Below are positions 47,771 to 57,667 of a DNA stretch of 64,000 nt, piece after piece (within the stretch, counting starts at the first letter, position 1; each line of letters starts with the position of its first letter). Where the stretch lies: NCBI RefSeq assembly GCF_016902295.1, contig NZ_JACJLQ010000005.1, positions 1-64,000 of the forward strand. The letters run 5' to 3'. Made by a program: the position numbers and the translations under genes. The stretch comes from Bacteroides caecigallinarum (lineage in GTDB: Bacteria; Bacteroidota; Bacteroidia; Bacteroidales; Bacteroidaceae). The notes under the pieces are model-generated. The model did not search any database and was not told the DNA's origin. It saw nothing but the letters and a program-made list of their open reading frames with translations.

Positions 47771-49543
47771 TTATTTATAAATAGGTCCATAATTCTGGCA
47801 AGCCCTATAATCGGCACCTTCCTTATCCATACCGAACGCATTCCATGCAGCAGGACGGAATATCTTATCATCGTCAACATTGTGCATACATACAGGGATA
47901 CGGAGTATTGAAGCCAAAGTAATCAAATCCTGACCGATGTGTCCATAGCTGATAGCCCCGTGATTTGCTCCCCAGTTATTCATCACAGAATATACATCCT
48001 TGAAAGCAGGTTTGTCGCACAAGCGTGGTACGAACCATGTAGTAGGCCACGTGCGGTCAGTACGTACATCAAGAAGCGTATGTATTTCAGGGTCAATTTC
48101 CACAGTCGAACCTTCGGCTATCTGAAGTACAGGGCCAAGACCTTTCACCAGGTTAAGACGGCTCATAGTGACAGGCATACCGCCTTTTGAAAGGAAGTTC
48201 GAAGAGAAACCGCCGCCACGGAAATAATCTCTGTTTGCCGGATACCATGTAGTAGCTTCAAGACACTTTTCCATCTCTGCTTCCGAGATTTCCCAAAATG
48301 GTTTCATTGCCGGATTACCTTCCGCGTCTGTCTGCTGTCCCGTACCGTCAAGTGTAGTGGCACCGGAATTGATAAGGTGTATGATACCGTTCTTTGCCAG
48401 TCCTGTAAGTTCTTTTCCTGTCACACGCTTAACGGCTTCCGGACTCCAGTATGTACGTACATCAGAGAAGATTTGCGCGCGGTTTGTCAACAAATGACCG
48501 AAGAGCATAGCCACACCGTTGCATGCGTCATTCTCTGTTGCGACAACAAATGCCTCACGGATACCGTTCCAGTCGAACGATGTATTAAGCAACGCCTCTG
48601 AATAGTCACCGTTTGGATAGAAGTCAGTCCACTGACGCTGTCCCTGGAAACCGGCAGCTATCGCATTATGTCCGAGAGCCTCTTCCTTGAATCCCATTTC
48701 TTTCAGTTTCGGATTGCCTGTCATAAGGTCACGCATGATGATAGTCATCTTGACGATAAATTCCCAATCGGCATCCTTTTCCTCACGGGTCTTAACTTTT
48801 GCTTCGATATTGAAATCCTTGCCTTCATTCTTCTTGCAATATTTCTCTGTCCACGCCATAGCTTTGGCATATTCTTCCTTATCATATATGCTTTCGGTCA
48901 TACGGCGGATAATTTCAGTAAGGTCAACAGACTCATTACGCATTCCAAGGTATTCCTGGAAGAAATCAGGATTTACGATAGAACCCGCAATACCCATTGA
49001 CACACTACCCATAGAGAGATATGACTTTCCACGCATTGTAGCGACAGCCTGTGCCGCACGAGCAAAACGAAGTATCTTTTCCGCTACATCAGCAGGGATT
49101 GTATTATCTTCAATATCCTGTACATCGTGACCATAGATACCGAATGCAGGCAAACCTTTCTGTGCATGACCTGCAAGTACGGCAGCCAGATAAACGGCTC
49201 CCGGTCTTTCAGTTCCGTTAAATCCCCATACAGCCTTTGGATAATAAGGGTTCATATCCATAGTTTCAGCTCCATAGCACCAGCAAGAAGTAACGGTTAT
49301 GGTAGAGCCGACACCTTCACGCTCAAACTTTTCCGCACATGCGGCACTTTCAGCAACACGTCCTATAGTAGAATCGGCTATTACACATTCCACAGGGCTT
49401 CCGTCTCCATTTTTCAGATTCGACGAAATAAGTTCCGCCACTGCTTTGGCAAGATTCATAGTCTTTTCTTCAAGGCTTTCGCGGACACCACCCTGACGTC
49501 CGTCAATTGTGGGACGAATCCCGATTTTCGGATAATTTTTCAT
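47771..49543 (-). CDS. fucI: L-fucose isomerase
   Basis: 590-residue manganese-dependent isomerase converting L-fucose to L-fuculose. The start [20 protein letters not shown] and the motifs [46 protein letters not shown], and the C-terminal [24 protein letters not shown] are characteristic. Length matches the family. First enzyme gene of the fuc operon, preceded by the regulator gene fucR and a short intergenic region with a tandem 10-base repeat. Confidence 0.96.
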   Translation of the reverse strand: MKNYPKIGIRPTIDGRQGGVRESLEEKTMNLAKAVAELISSNLKNGDGSPVECVIADSTIGRVAESAACAEKFEREGVGSTITVTSCWCYGAETMDMNPYYPKAVWGFNGTERPGAVYLAAVLAGHAQKGLPAFGIYGHDVQDIEDNTIPADVAEKILRFARAAQAVATMRGKSYLSMGSVSMGIAGSIVNPDFFQEYLGMRNESVDLTEIIRRMTESIYDKEEYAKAMAWTEKYCKKNEGKDFNIEAKVKTREEKDADWEFIVKMTIIMRDLMTGNPKLKEMGFKEEALGHNAIAAGFQGQRQWTDFYPNGDYSEALLNTSFDWNGIREAFVVATENDACNGVAMLFGHLLTNRAQIFSDVRTYWSPEAVKRVTGKELTGLAKNGIIHLINSGATTLDGTGQQTDAEGNPAMKPFWEISEAEMEKCLEATTWYPANRDYFRGGGFSSNFLSKGGMPVTMSRLNLVKGLGPVLQIAEGSTVEIDPEIHTLLDVRTDRTWPTTWFVPRLCDKPAFKDVYSVMNNWGANHGAISYGHIGQDLITLASILRIPVCMHNVDDDKIFRPAAWNAFGMDKEGADYRACQNYGPIYK

Positions 49544-49603
49544 TGTTTCGATAGTTTTTAAAGTTTACATTTAATATTTTTATAACATCTTCCGGCATAC
49601 GGC

Positions 49604-49623
49604 AACTATGCTGAACTATGCTG
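49604..49623. promoter_or_regulatory. Tandem 10-base repeat between fucR and fucI, possible operator
   Basis: AACTATGCTG occurs twice without a gap, 61 to 80 bases before the fucI start. Position between a GntR-type regulator gene and the operon it probably controls makes it a candidate FucR site. No -7 consensus was found in this gap. Confidence 0.4.
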
Positions 49624-49673
49624 ATTAATCTATCTTCCAAAAGGAACACTGCAATTAAAAAAACACGTTGTTA

Positions 49674-50660
49674 TCAAACTGATTTTCTCAGACGAACCTC
49701 TGTATGCAGATATTCATGAATTTTTTCTCCTGTAAGTATAAACCTGGCAGCCTGTTTTCCCATATACTCCCAGTCTATACTAAGCGACGTAATCCCATCA
49801 TCTATTACTTCGTATGCAGGCGTATCATTATATGCTACAAGACCGAAATCTCGGCCACATTTCATTCCATTTTCCCTACTTCTCTTTATTATATTCACAA
49901 CATCAGTCTGACGTATAACGATGTATGCCACATCTTTCTCTACATCTGTAATATCCTCCAGTCCTGATATCTCAGAGATAAGCTCATTATCATCACAATA
50001 CTGTCTGAAGCTGTCAGCCGATGCCCTCGGATGTTTGGAATCAACAGGCAACTGGAATACAATCTTACGATATCTTTTCAGTCTCCCTGTCAGTTGCGTA
50101 AGGGCATTATAAAATTCATCATCAAAATTCTGGCATATATAGGAATAATTCTCCTTCTCAAACTTTCCGAAGTCAAGCAACAACAGACGGGAAGGATTTA
50201 TTTTATTGAATAAAGGAGAGAATTTCTCATTATCAAAATTCATCACGACATAATAATTATAACGGCCAATAGCTTCGCGAAGAATTGTATTGAAAATATG
50301 TTCATTATATTGATGAAACCATAAATCTACCTTATACGATGTGGAAAGCTTACGTACAAAACTATTATAAAGAGTATTTTTAAAAGGTGAGTATTCATCA
50401 AGCAGAAGAAATATCTTTTCCTGACGGTTTGTTACGTAATAGCCCTTACCGGGAGTTGAATCAATCAGCTTCCTTTCGCGCAAATCAGAGAATGCCTTGA
50501 ATACCGTATCGCGCGACACATTATAAGCTTTACTTAAATAATTTATCGAAGGCAGACTGGTATCTGTCTTGTATTTTCCCATCATGATATCCTGTTCTAT
50601 GATATCCGACAGTTGTTTAACCTTAGTGGACTGCTGTCCGAAACTGACTTTTTCCTTCAT
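49674..50660 (-). CDS. fucR: GntR-type transcriptional regulator of fucose genes
   Basis: 328 residues from the ATG at 50660 (an ATG at 50723 would add 21 residues ahead of the HTH). The N-terminal winged helix (about 10-75) reads SDIIEQDIMMGKYKTDTSLP, then YLSKAYNVSRDTVFKAFSDL and STPGKGYYV. The remainder is a periplasmic-binding-protein/LacI-like effector domain (about 85-320), not the UTRA or FCD domain of most GntR proteins. This architecture and the position ahead of fucIAKP match Bacteroides FucR, which senses L-fucose. Confidence 0.85.
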   Translation of the reverse strand: MKEKVSFGQQSTKVKQLSDIIEQDIMMGKYKTDTSLPSINYLSKAYNVSRDTVFKAFSDLRERKLIDSTPGKGYYVTNRQEKIFLLLDEYSPFKNTLYNSFVRKLSTSYKVDLWFHQYNEHIFNTILREAIGRYNYYVVMNFDNEKFSPLFNKINPSRLLLLDFGKFEKENYSYICQNFDDEFYNALTQLTGRLKRYRKIVFQLPVDSKHPRASADSFRQYCDDNELISEISGLEDITDVEKDVAYIVIRQTDVVNIIKRSRENGMKCGRDFGLVAYNDTPAYEVIDDGITSLSIDWEYMGKQAARFILTGEKIHEYLHTEVRLRKSV

Positions 50661-50738
50661 TTGCGACGAAAGGCTAACTGTGCTGAACTGTTCTGACACA
50701 AAGGAAAAGATTTTATTCTTCACAGCAAAAGAATATTA

Positions 50739-50868
50739 TATGTTTGACAGCACATTAAGAAGCTTTATATTTTAATCGATATGCCTCAATACGTTTGATT
50801 TCAAATAAACTGTCATTCAATTCAAAACTCTTTGTCATCCGATTTAAAACGACAAAGAGTTTTTTTAA
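50739..50868 (+). other. Orphan promoter-like boxes and terminator between fucR and mscS
   Basis: Two TAnnTTTG matches lie on the plus strand (TATGTTTG at 50739-50746 and TACGTTTG at 50790-50797), followed by a perfect 12-base stem (AAACTCTTTGTC at 50825-50836 with GACAAAGAGTTT at 50851-50862) and a T run. No gene precedes this terminator on the plus strand. It may bound a short RNA of about 65-115 bases or attenuate transcripts of mscS. Confidence 0.4.
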
Positions 50869-50975
50869 CGATTAATAATGGCTGATTTCAGTCATTACTT
50901 GTCAACTAAAAAACTCGGATTTGCACAACTCGAAAAAAATTATTTATATTGCATAAGATTTTAAGACTTGAAAGA

Positions 50976-52160
50976 ATGAACAATGAAGTAACAAAAGAAA
51001 TAGCACTACTGCTTCAGAATTTAGGAGTAGAAAAAAATGACATAAACTGGGGTACACAGCTTACAATCTTGGCGGCAATCATAATTATTACATACCTATG
51101 TACCAAACTTTTCAGACACGTAGTAATACCATTGATTCATAAAATCACAGCACGCACTAAAGCTAAATGGGACGACTATCTTTTCAATACAGAAATGATG
51201 AAAGCTTTCAGTCGTCTGATTCCACCAATAATGCTTTATGTATTGCTCCCTTTTGCCTTCAGCAATTCACCGCAACTCTTGAACTTCAGTCTCAAAGTAT
51301 GCCTCATGTATATGGACATAGTAACGATTCTACTTGTAGGAACTTTCCTGAACTCATTATATAATATATCCAATGAACATGAGAAATTAAGGAACCGTCC
51401 GCTCAAAGGCATATACCAGATGATAAAACTCATTACAATCATTATAGGTATAATAATCCTGTTCAGCATTATCCTCGACCAGAATCCTACAAACATACTT
51501 GCAGGATTGGGAGCATCGGCCGCAGTGCTTATGTTGATATTCAAGGACAGTATTTTGGGACTGGTGGCAGGAGTGCAACTTTCGGCTAACGACATGCTTC
51601 GCCCGGGCGACTGGATTACGATGACTAAATACGGAGCCGACGGATACGTGATAGAGGTATCACTGACAACGGTAAAAGTACAGAACTTCGACAAGACGAT
51701 AACCACCATACCGCCCTACGCACTGGTGAGCGATTCATTCCAGAACTGGAGGGGAATGCGCGAAACTGGAGGACGAAGAATTAAAAGATCCGTTAATATA
51801 GATATGAATACCATACATTTCTGTACCGAAGGAGAAATTCAGGGTTTTATACAGAAAGGGTTCTTGGACAAAAAAACAGACACAAGCGAGAAAATTGTAA
51901 ACCTGGCTGTATTCAGAAGCTATCTGCTGAACTATCTGAACAATAATCCGAAAGTAAACAAAGATCTGATGATTATGGTACGCCAACTGCAACCTGCTTC
52001 CGAAGGTATGCCCCTCGAGATTTACTGTTTCTCCGACACTCCTGACTGGATTCCATACGAAACTCTTCAGTCTGAAATATTCGAGCATGTTATGGCTATG
52101 GCACCGGAATTCAACCTGCGACTGTTCCAGCGTCCTGCAGGAACGGACTTACAGTCATAA
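50976..52160 (+). CDS. MscS-family mechanosensitive channel
   Basis: 394 residues from the ATG at 50976 (an ATG at 50949 is also in frame). Four to five membrane helices in the N-terminal half: about 22-45, 75-95, 105-130, 145-170. The pore helix and beta domain are recognisable: LAGLGASAAVLMLIFKDSILGLVAGVQLSANDMLRPGDWI, read in parts, and NFDKTITTIPPYALVSDSFQNW. These channels release solutes on osmotic downshock. It resembles the YbdG/YnaI-like branch more than small MscS. Ends in a hairpin shared with the convergent transporter gene. Confidence 0.9.
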   Translation: MNNEVTKEIALLLQNLGVEKNDINWGTQLTILAAIIIITYLCTKLFRHVVIPLIHKITARTKAKWDDYLFNTEMMKAFSRLIPPIMLYVLLPFAFSNSPQLLNFSLKVCLMYMDIVTILLVGTFLNSLYNISNEHEKLRNRPLKGIYQMIKLITIIIGIIILFSIILDQNPTNILAGLGASAAVLMLIFKDSILGLVAGVQLSANDMLRPGDWITMTKYGADGYVIEVSLTTVKVQNFDKTITTIPPYALVSDSFQNWRGMRETGGRRIKRSVNIDMNTIHFCTEGEIQGFIQKGFLDKKTDTSEKIVNLAVFRSYLLNYLNNNPKVNKDLMIMVRQLQPASEGMPLEIYCFSDTPDWIPYETLQSEIFEHVMAMAPEFNLRLFQRPAGTDLQS

Positions 52161-52175
52161 TATAATAAGGAATTA

Positions 52176-52223
52176 AACAACAATCCCCGACACTTAATTT
52201 TGAAATGCCGGGGATAGTTGTTT
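52176..52223. terminator. Bidirectional terminator between mscS and the transporter gene
   Basis: AACAACAATCCCCG (52177-52189 region) pairs with CGGGGATAGTTGTT (52209-52222 region) with one mismatch, followed by TTTTATTTTA. Confidence 0.88.
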
Positions 52224-52234
52224 TATTTTATATG

Positions 52235-53833
52235 TTATACAATAACCAACGCTATGAACTGTATGAACAATATCAGGAACACCATCGCTATAGGATAAAC
52301 CGTAGCGTATGCCACTCCGGGGATGTTACTGTCTGTCATAGAATCGGCAGCTGCCAGACCAGGGGTACTTGTCATACCACCGGTGATAGTTCCAAGCAAA
52401 TCGAGTATGCTTATCTTGAATACCAGACGGCCAACTATTGCGGCGACAAACATAGGAACTAATGTAATCAAAGCACCTACTCCAAATAGCAGGAATCCGC
52501 TTTCCTGGAATGTAGAAATCAGATTTTTCCCCGCAGATGTGCCAACTTCAGCAAGGAACAGCAACAAGCCCAACTGTCGCAAGAGCTGGTTTGCAGGACC
52601 TGACATGGACCACAAAATAGGACCTGTCTTACCTATGGCACTCAAGAAGAGAGCCATCATCAGTACTCCACCTGTCAGTCCGGGAGAGAATGACATTCCG
52701 TCACCAAATGATATATTCAGTTTTCCGAACAAGACTCCAAGCACTATACCCATTGCTATAGGGAAGAAATCTGTGTCAGACAAACGCTTTTCGTCATTGC
52801 CCAGCAAACGGCCTACAGCCTGTACACCATCCTTCTCACCCACTACCATCAGCTTGTCGCCAAACTTCAATGCCAGTTCAGGTGAAGGTGAAAGGTCGAT
52901 ACCGCTTCGGCGGATACGGGTTACGGTACATCCGAAGTTACGCTGGAGATTAAGATCGCCCAACTGCTTGTTTATCATATCCTTTTTGGTAAGCAACAGC
53001 GATTCTATTACCTGTGTATTTATCAACGGCAATTCACCTTCTTCGCGCTCACCAAGCATAAGAGCCAGATTATTAAGCGACTCATCGCTACCTACGGCCT
53101 GTATAACATCTCCTTTGTCAATCACAATTGAGGCTGTAGGAACAATAATATCATTATTTTTCTTAAGGCGTGAAACCACAGCACCAGTAATGGCACGTAT
53201 ATTCAACTGAGCCAATGTACGTCCACAAACAGTATCGTTTGTAACACGGAAAACACATGTTTTAAGTTCCGGGAACTGTCCGCGACGTTCCTTTTCAAGA
53301 CGTTTGGCTTCCTCGTCCAAATCTACACGAAGAATCTTAGGCAGAAGTTTCACAAAAAGAATCACACCAATAACTCCAAACGGATATGCTATACCGTATG
53401 CTATTGAAGCCAATGGCGACTGTGTACTGTCAATTGCCACAGCAAGACCTGGCGTACTGGTAAGGGCTCCTGCCACGAGTCCCACAACACTTGGCGTATC
53501 TATTCCGAAAGCATATTTCAGCCCTATTGCCGTAAGACATGCCGACGCAATGATAAGCACTGTAATAAGAATAAGAGTCTTGCCCTTGGTGCGGAAAGAA
53601 TCAAAGAATCCGGGACCGGCCTGAATACCGATTGTAAAGATAAACAACACTAACCCGAAGTTACCAAGTTCCTTTGGAATTGAAACTCCCCAATGGCCGA
53701 AAGCCAGGGCAATGAAGATCACGGCTGATACATCCAGAGATAATCCCTTTATCTTGATGCGTCCGAGCATAAATCCCAGGGCAACAATCAGGAATACAGA
53801 GAAATAAGACGATTGTAATAAGTCGTTAAACAT
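52235..53833 (-). CDS. AspT/YbjL-type transporter with two TrkA-C domains
   Basis: 532-residue inner-membrane protein of the aspartate:alanine exchanger family. Two membrane halves (about 1-170 and 365-532, each with four to six helices) flank a cytoplasmic part with two TrkA-C (RCK-C) domains (about 205-350, KNNDIIVPTASIVIDKGDVIQAVG and LALKFGDKLMVVGEKDGV). Each half carries an internally repeated motif (ALTSTPGLAVAI and GMTSTPGLAAAD). Substrate cannot be predicted. Own promoter. Confidence 0.88.
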   Translation of the reverse strand: MFNDLLQSSYFSVFLIVALGFMLGRIKIKGLSLDVSAVIFIALAFGHWGVSIPKELGNFGLVLFIFTIGIQAGPGFFDSFRTKGKTLILITVLIIASACLTAIGLKYAFGIDTPSVVGLVAGALTSTPGLAVAIDSTQSPLASIAYGIAYPFGVIGVILFVKLLPKILRVDLDEEAKRLEKERRGQFPELKTCVFRVTNDTVCGRTLAQLNIRAITGAVVSRLKKNNDIIVPTASIVIDKGDVIQAVGSDESLNNLALMLGEREEGELPLINTQVIESLLLTKKDMINKQLGDLNLQRNFGCTVTRIRRSGIDLSPSPELALKFGDKLMVVGEKDGVQAVGRLLGNDEKRLSDTDFFPIAMGIVLGVLFGKLNISFGDGMSFSPGLTGGVLMMALFLSAIGKTGPILWSMSGPANQLLRQLGLLLFLAEVGTSAGKNLISTFQESGFLLFGVGALITLVPMFVAAIVGRLVFKISILDLLGTITGGMTSTPGLAAADSMTDSNIPGVAYATVYPIAMVFLILFIQFIALVIV

Positions 53834-53863
53834 AAAAAATTTTAATTGTGATTATTTTCTGCA

Positions 53864-53871
53864 CAAAGTTA
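53864..53871 (-). promoter_or_regulatory. Promoter of the AspT-like transporter gene
   Basis: CAAAGTTA on the plus strand reads TAACTTTG on the minus strand, matching TAnnTTTG, about 30 bases before the start codon. Confidence 0.65.
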
Positions 53872-53895
53872 ATAAATAATGACTTATCACACAAA

Positions 53896-55782
53896 TCAAA
53901 ACAGACTCTCTATATACTCGTTAAGTTTTTTATAGAAAGGATGTTTTGTCAGCGTCGCAACATCTCCCAGGATAATCAGTTTCATTCTGGCACGCGTTAT
54001 CGCCACGTTCATTCGTCTGAGGTCGTTCAGGAAACCTATCTGACCTTCCTCATTTGCCCTTACAAGACTGATAAGTATCACGTCGCGCTCCTGTCCCTGA
54101 AAACCATCTACGGTATTGACAGTAATATATTGGCGATACGGCTTGAACCATGCATCCTTGCGTATCAGCTGGCGGAGATACTGTACCTGAGCCTTATATG
54201 GAGAAATCACTCCCACGTCTATACGTTCGTCAAGGAAGCGTTCGCGTCCTATCTTCTCTATGTATTCCTTCAGTTTTCCAACGGAAAGTTCTGCTTCCTG
54301 CTTGTTTATACGGCCGTAATTCTCGCCAATAAATTCCTCATTGCAGTCCATGCCTTCGGTATTCACCCATTCTATAGGCGTGTCGAAATCAAGGATGCTG
54401 CGATATTTCACTTCGGGAGCCGACTGCAACATTCCGCCATAAAACCAGTCGGAAGAGAAACGCATTATCTCATTGTTCATTCTGTATTGCACCTTCAGTA
54501 AAGAAACAGCCTGAGGTTTGTTTGCCACAATGCTTTGCATCAGCGTATGACCAAGACCTCCACGCAATGCCACAGGACTTTTCACCGTAGGCGGAAGCTG
54601 GCAATGGTCGCCGGCAAATATAACACGGTCCGCCTTCGCAATAGGAATCCAGCATGCCGCCTCCAATGCCTGGGCAGCCTCATCTATAAACAGAGTGCCA
54701 AATTTGTGCCCCATAAGGACACGGTTCGCACTGCTCACCAAAGTGCATGATATAACCCTCGCTTCGGCAAACAAAGATTCGTTTATCCTTATCTCCAGCT
54801 CCGTAGCACGGTCTTTCAGCGAATTAATCTTCAATCTGATACTTTCCCTGTCGGCACCTTTACGGTTTGCTGAATACAGTTCGCGGATAGCCTTTCTTAT
54901 GCTCCACAACTGTGAATAATCGGGATGCGACTCGAATTTCCTTTCGTATGTAAACGACAGCATCTTGTCATTCACACGCGAAGGATTTCCTATTCGCAAC
55001 ACACTTACCCCCCTATCAATAAGTTTTTCGCTTATCCAATCGACGGCCATATTACTCTGCGCGCACACCATCACCTGGTTCTCACGGTGCAATGTTTCGT
55101 ATATGGCCTCAACAAGAGTGGTTGTCTTTCCGGTTCCCGGAGGTCCGTGTACAATAGCCACATCCTTGGCATGAAGCACCTTATTGACAGCCTCTTCCTG
55201 AGTACGGTTCAGCCACGGAAATCGGATTGGATTGAAAGAAAATTCCGATACAGGCTGCTGTCCGTGGAAAATATCACGCAACTCGGCAAGACGGTTGTTC
55301 TTTGCACCTATCACACGGTTCAACGCCTCAAACATAAGGCGGTATGAAGTTTCATCAAAATACAGCTGTACTCCAAGCACATCATATCTCTGCAAGGCAA
55401 TCATGGCATCAGGTCCGGGCAGTATCACAACCATACGGTCCTCGTCAACATAATTCACCGTTGCAACGAAATTCATATATGTCAGTCGCCCGCCCGCATC
55501 CTGAGTAAAGAAACACACCGGACGGCCATACTCGAAAAGATGCTCTATCTCCTTATCCTCGGTACGGAATATCTCCACCACGAACTGATTGAGAGCATTA
55601 TAGTAACTTCGTCCCACAGATATGGGATACCAGCACATTCCGCGCTTCACCTTACGGCCGATACCCATCACCTCCGTCTGCTGGCGGAACTGCTCCTTCT
55701 CATACTCATATTCAGCTTTCAGCAATTCGTAGTGATGCTGCAGATAAAGCACTGGAGACACTATATTCGGTTTTTCCTTCAT
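53896..55782 (-). CDS. Upf1/IGHMBP2-like superfamily 1 helicase
   Basis: 628 residues. A beta-rich N-terminal domain (about 1-180) precedes the two RecA-like domains: Walker A VHGPPGTGKTTTLVEAIYE (about 212-230), SNMAVDWISEKL, DEAA Walker B FIDEAAQALEAACW, FAGDHCQLPPTVKSP, YRMNNEIMRFSS, and near the C-terminus NTVDGFQGQERDVILISLVR and NVAITRARMKLIILGD. This is the eukaryotic Upf1-like SF1B helicase type widespread in Bacteroidetes. RNA or DNA substrate is not known. It starts 8 bases after the EamA gene stop and is cotranscribed with it. Confidence 0.92.
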   Translation of the reverse strand: MKEKPNIVSPVLYLQHHYELLKAEYEYEKEQFRQQTEVMGIGRKVKRGMCWYPISVGRSYYNALNQFVVEIFRTEDKEIEHLFEYGRPVCFFTQDAGGRLTYMNFVATVNYVDEDRMVVILPGPDAMIALQRYDVLGVQLYFDETSYRLMFEALNRVIGAKNNRLAELRDIFHGQQPVSEFSFNPIRFPWLNRTQEEAVNKVLHAKDVAIVHGPPGTGKTTTLVEAIYETLHRENQVMVCAQSNMAVDWISEKLIDRGVSVLRIGNPSRVNDKMLSFTYERKFESHPDYSQLWSIRKAIRELYSANRKGADRESIRLKINSLKDRATELEIRINESLFAEARVISCTLVSSANRVLMGHKFGTLFIDEAAQALEAACWIPIAKADRVIFAGDHCQLPPTVKSPVALRGGLGHTLMQSIVANKPQAVSLLKVQYRMNNEIMRFSSDWFYGGMLQSAPEVKYRSILDFDTPIEWVNTEGMDCNEEFIGENYGRINKQEAELSVGKLKEYIEKIGRERFLDERIDVGVISPYKAQVQYLRQLIRKDAWFKPYRQYITVNTVDGFQGQERDVILISLVRANEEGQIGFLNDLRRMNVAITRARMKLIILGDVATLTKHPFYKKLNEYIESLF

Positions 55783-55790
55783 TATATTCT

Positions 55791-56714
55791 TTATTGTTTT
55801 GACGCAGCTTCTTCCTTAATCATTTCGGCACGCGATTTACTTTGCGTAACGAGATATACACCGGCAAATATCGATATGGCAGCAATAGCCTTTACCCATC
55901 CGAATGACGACATTCCCATCAGTATCGCCACACTCGAACCGACAACGGGCTGCATATAGTTGTACATACTTACTACTGTAGGACGAAGTGTTTTCTGACC
56001 GACAAGCATCAGAATATATGCAATATATGTTCCGAACAATATCACATATCCCACCTGCATCCATACATCAATGGAGAATGAAGAGAACTGCATCTCCGAA
56101 AAATCCCTGTAAGAAAACGGGATGAAACATATCGCCGCATAGCTGAACATCCATTTCATCAGAGTAAACACACTGTACTTCGAAATCAGTTTCTTGAATA
56201 TAGTAAGATAACATGCGAAGCTTACCTGTGCCATCACGCAAAGCACATCGCCCAGCACACTGCCTTCCCTGTCACTTCCGCCTGTATTGCTCAGTATTAA
56301 AGCCAAAGCGCCGACTGAACCCATAAGAATACCTCCTACCTTCAACGGTGTAACAGGCTCTTTAAGGAAAATTGCAGCCAATATCATTGTGACGATAGGC
56401 ATTGTAGTAGTCATTATTGAAGCATCGACAGGCGACGTAAGCGACAAACCGAAAGTATAGCATCCCTGATTGCATACGATACCAAGCATTGACGCAAAAA
56501 ACAGGAGCATAAGGTCGCGGGGAGGGACATCCTCCTTTTTGACAAACAAAGATGTTATCCAGAAACATAACGCACCGCCTATCATACGCATATTGGCAAG
56601 TGCCAGACCGGAAATTCCGGCATCCATGTCAGCCTTACCCACAGGCGCCATTAGCCCCCACATACTGGCAGCAAACAATAGTGCCAGATGGGCTTTCAGA
56701 TTAGAACTCTTCAT
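55791..56714 (-). CDS. EamA-family (DMT) transporter
   Basis: 307 residues with about ten membrane helices in two repeated halves, the EamA layout. Patterns seen: MWGLMAPVGKADMDAGISGLALANMRMIGGALCFW (in parts), PVDASIMTTTMPIVTMILAAIFLKEPVTPLKVGGI and PTVVSMYNYMQPVVGSSVAILMG. Such proteins export metabolites such as amino acids or purines; the substrate cannot be named. Own promoter; followed by the helicase gene. Confidence 0.9.
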   Translation of the reverse strand: MKSSNLKAHLALLFAASMWGLMAPVGKADMDAGISGLALANMRMIGGALCFWITSLFVKKEDVPPRDLMLLFFASMLGIVCNQGCYTFGLSLTSPVDASIMTTTMPIVTMILAAIFLKEPVTPLKVGGILMGSVGALALILSNTGGSDREGSVLGDVLCVMAQVSFACYLTIFKKLISKYSVFTLMKWMFSYAAICFIPFSYRDFSEMQFSSFSIDVWMQVGYVILFGTYIAYILMLVGQKTLRPTVVSMYNYMQPVVGSSVAILMGMSSFGWVKAIAAISIFAGVYLVTQSKSRAEMIKEEAASKQ

Positions 56715-56745
56715 ATCTTTTATACCTTAAATTTATTTTGCTGCG

Positions 56746-56753
56746 CAAAGTTA
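56746..56753 (-). promoter_or_regulatory. Promoter of the EamA-helicase unit
   Basis: CAAAGTTA on the plus strand reads TAACTTTG on the minus strand, matching TAnnTTTG, about 32 bases before the start codon. Confidence 0.65.
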
Positions 56754-56783
56754 CAAGATATTTGAAAAATTGGTGGAATACGG

Positions 56784-56814
56784 TTGATTTATTCAAAGAG
56801 ATTGATTAAATTTG
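56784..56814 (+). promoter_or_regulatory. Promoter of the ATPase-DUF4435 pair
   Basis: TAAATTTG at 56807-56814 matches TAnnTTTG and TTG at 56784-56786 lies 20 bases upstream. Leader of about 20-25 bases. Confidence 0.65.
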
Positions 56815-56842
56815 TTGGATAAGAACGATAAAAGACACACAA

Positions 56843-57667
56843 ATGAAGAAACAAGCCGAGTTCATAAAGCGTATTGTCATAAAAGGCCTCTGGGGCAGAA
56901 AAGACATTGCATGGGATTTGAGAAAAGACGTCAACATCCTAAGTGGAGTGAACGGTATTGGAAAAAGTTCAATACTGAACAGTTCCGTGAGAAGGCTGAA
57001 CGAAAACAATGAAGTGGAACTGACAAACGGAATAAAAGACATCGTAACATTCACGTTCAGTCCTGAGGACGCTGATTTCATTCCATTCGACGTAATACGC
57101 AGTTTCGACCGTCCGCTCATCGACTTCGGGCTGCTTAAGAAGATTGGCGACCAGGATGTACGTACTGAATTAGACTGGCAACTATACCAACTGCAACGCC
57201 GCTATTTAGACTATCAGGTAAACATCGGCAACAGAATCATTGAACTGCTTACAAGCGGAGACCCTGAAAAGCAGATGATGGCAGCCGAGATTTCAAAGCC
57301 CAAAACAAAATTCCAGGACCTTATAGACGAACTGTTTGCCGAAACAGGCAAGAAGATAAACCGCAGAAGCAACGAGATTCTCTTCGAACAGGATGGAGAT
57401 ATCCTGACTCCTTACAAACTTTCGTCCGGAGAAAAGCAGATGCTTGTAATCCTGCTTACAGTACTTGTACAGGACAATGCCCACTGCGCCTTGTTTATGG
57501 ACGAGCCGGAAATCTCACTCCACATAGAATGGCAGCAAAGGCTTATCACACTCATCAGAAACCTTAATCCTAACGTCCAGATTATACTTACAACCCACTC
57601 GCCCGCACTTATCATGAACGGATGGATGGACGCAGTTACCGAAGTGAGCGACATTACTACTAATTAG
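56843..57667 (+). CDS. Compact ABC-type AAA ATPase, PARIS AriA-like
   Basis: 274-residue soluble ATPase of the ABC/SMC/OLD-like class. Seen: Walker A GVNGIGKSS (35-43), a helical middle (about 105-165), ABC signature LSSGEKQM (193-200), Walker B LFMDEPEISLHIEWQQ with Asp220 and Glu221, and the H-loop TTHSPALIMNG. The motifs are all intact, so ATP binding and hydrolysis are expected. No DNA-hook, coiled-coil or nuclease domain is fused. A DUF4435 gene follows on the same strand after 97 bases. In the PARIS anti-phage module an ATPase of this class (AriA) pairs with a DUF4435 Toprim protein (AriB). This ATPase seems shorter than AriA, so a related but distinct system is possible. Confidence 0.88.
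   Translation: MKKQAEFIKRIVIKGLWGRKDIAWDLRKDVNILSGVNGIGKSSILNSSVRRLNENNEVELTNGIKDIVTFTFSPEDADFIPFDVIRSFDRPLIDFGLLKKIGDQDVRTELDWQLYQLQRRYLDYQVNIGNRIIELLTSGDPEKQMMAAEISKPKTKFQDLIDELFAETGKKINRRSNEILFEQDGDILTPYKLSSGEKQMLVILLTVLVQDNAHCALFMDEPEISLHIEWQQRLITLIRNLNPNVQIILTTHSPALIMNGWMDAVTEVSDITTN

Noticed and set aside
52323-53210. Long open frame (295 codons) on the plus strand opposite the AspT-like transporter gene
   Set aside because: Antisense shadow with Pro/Ser-rich low-complexity translation; the minus-strand protein has clear membrane and TrkA-C motifs.
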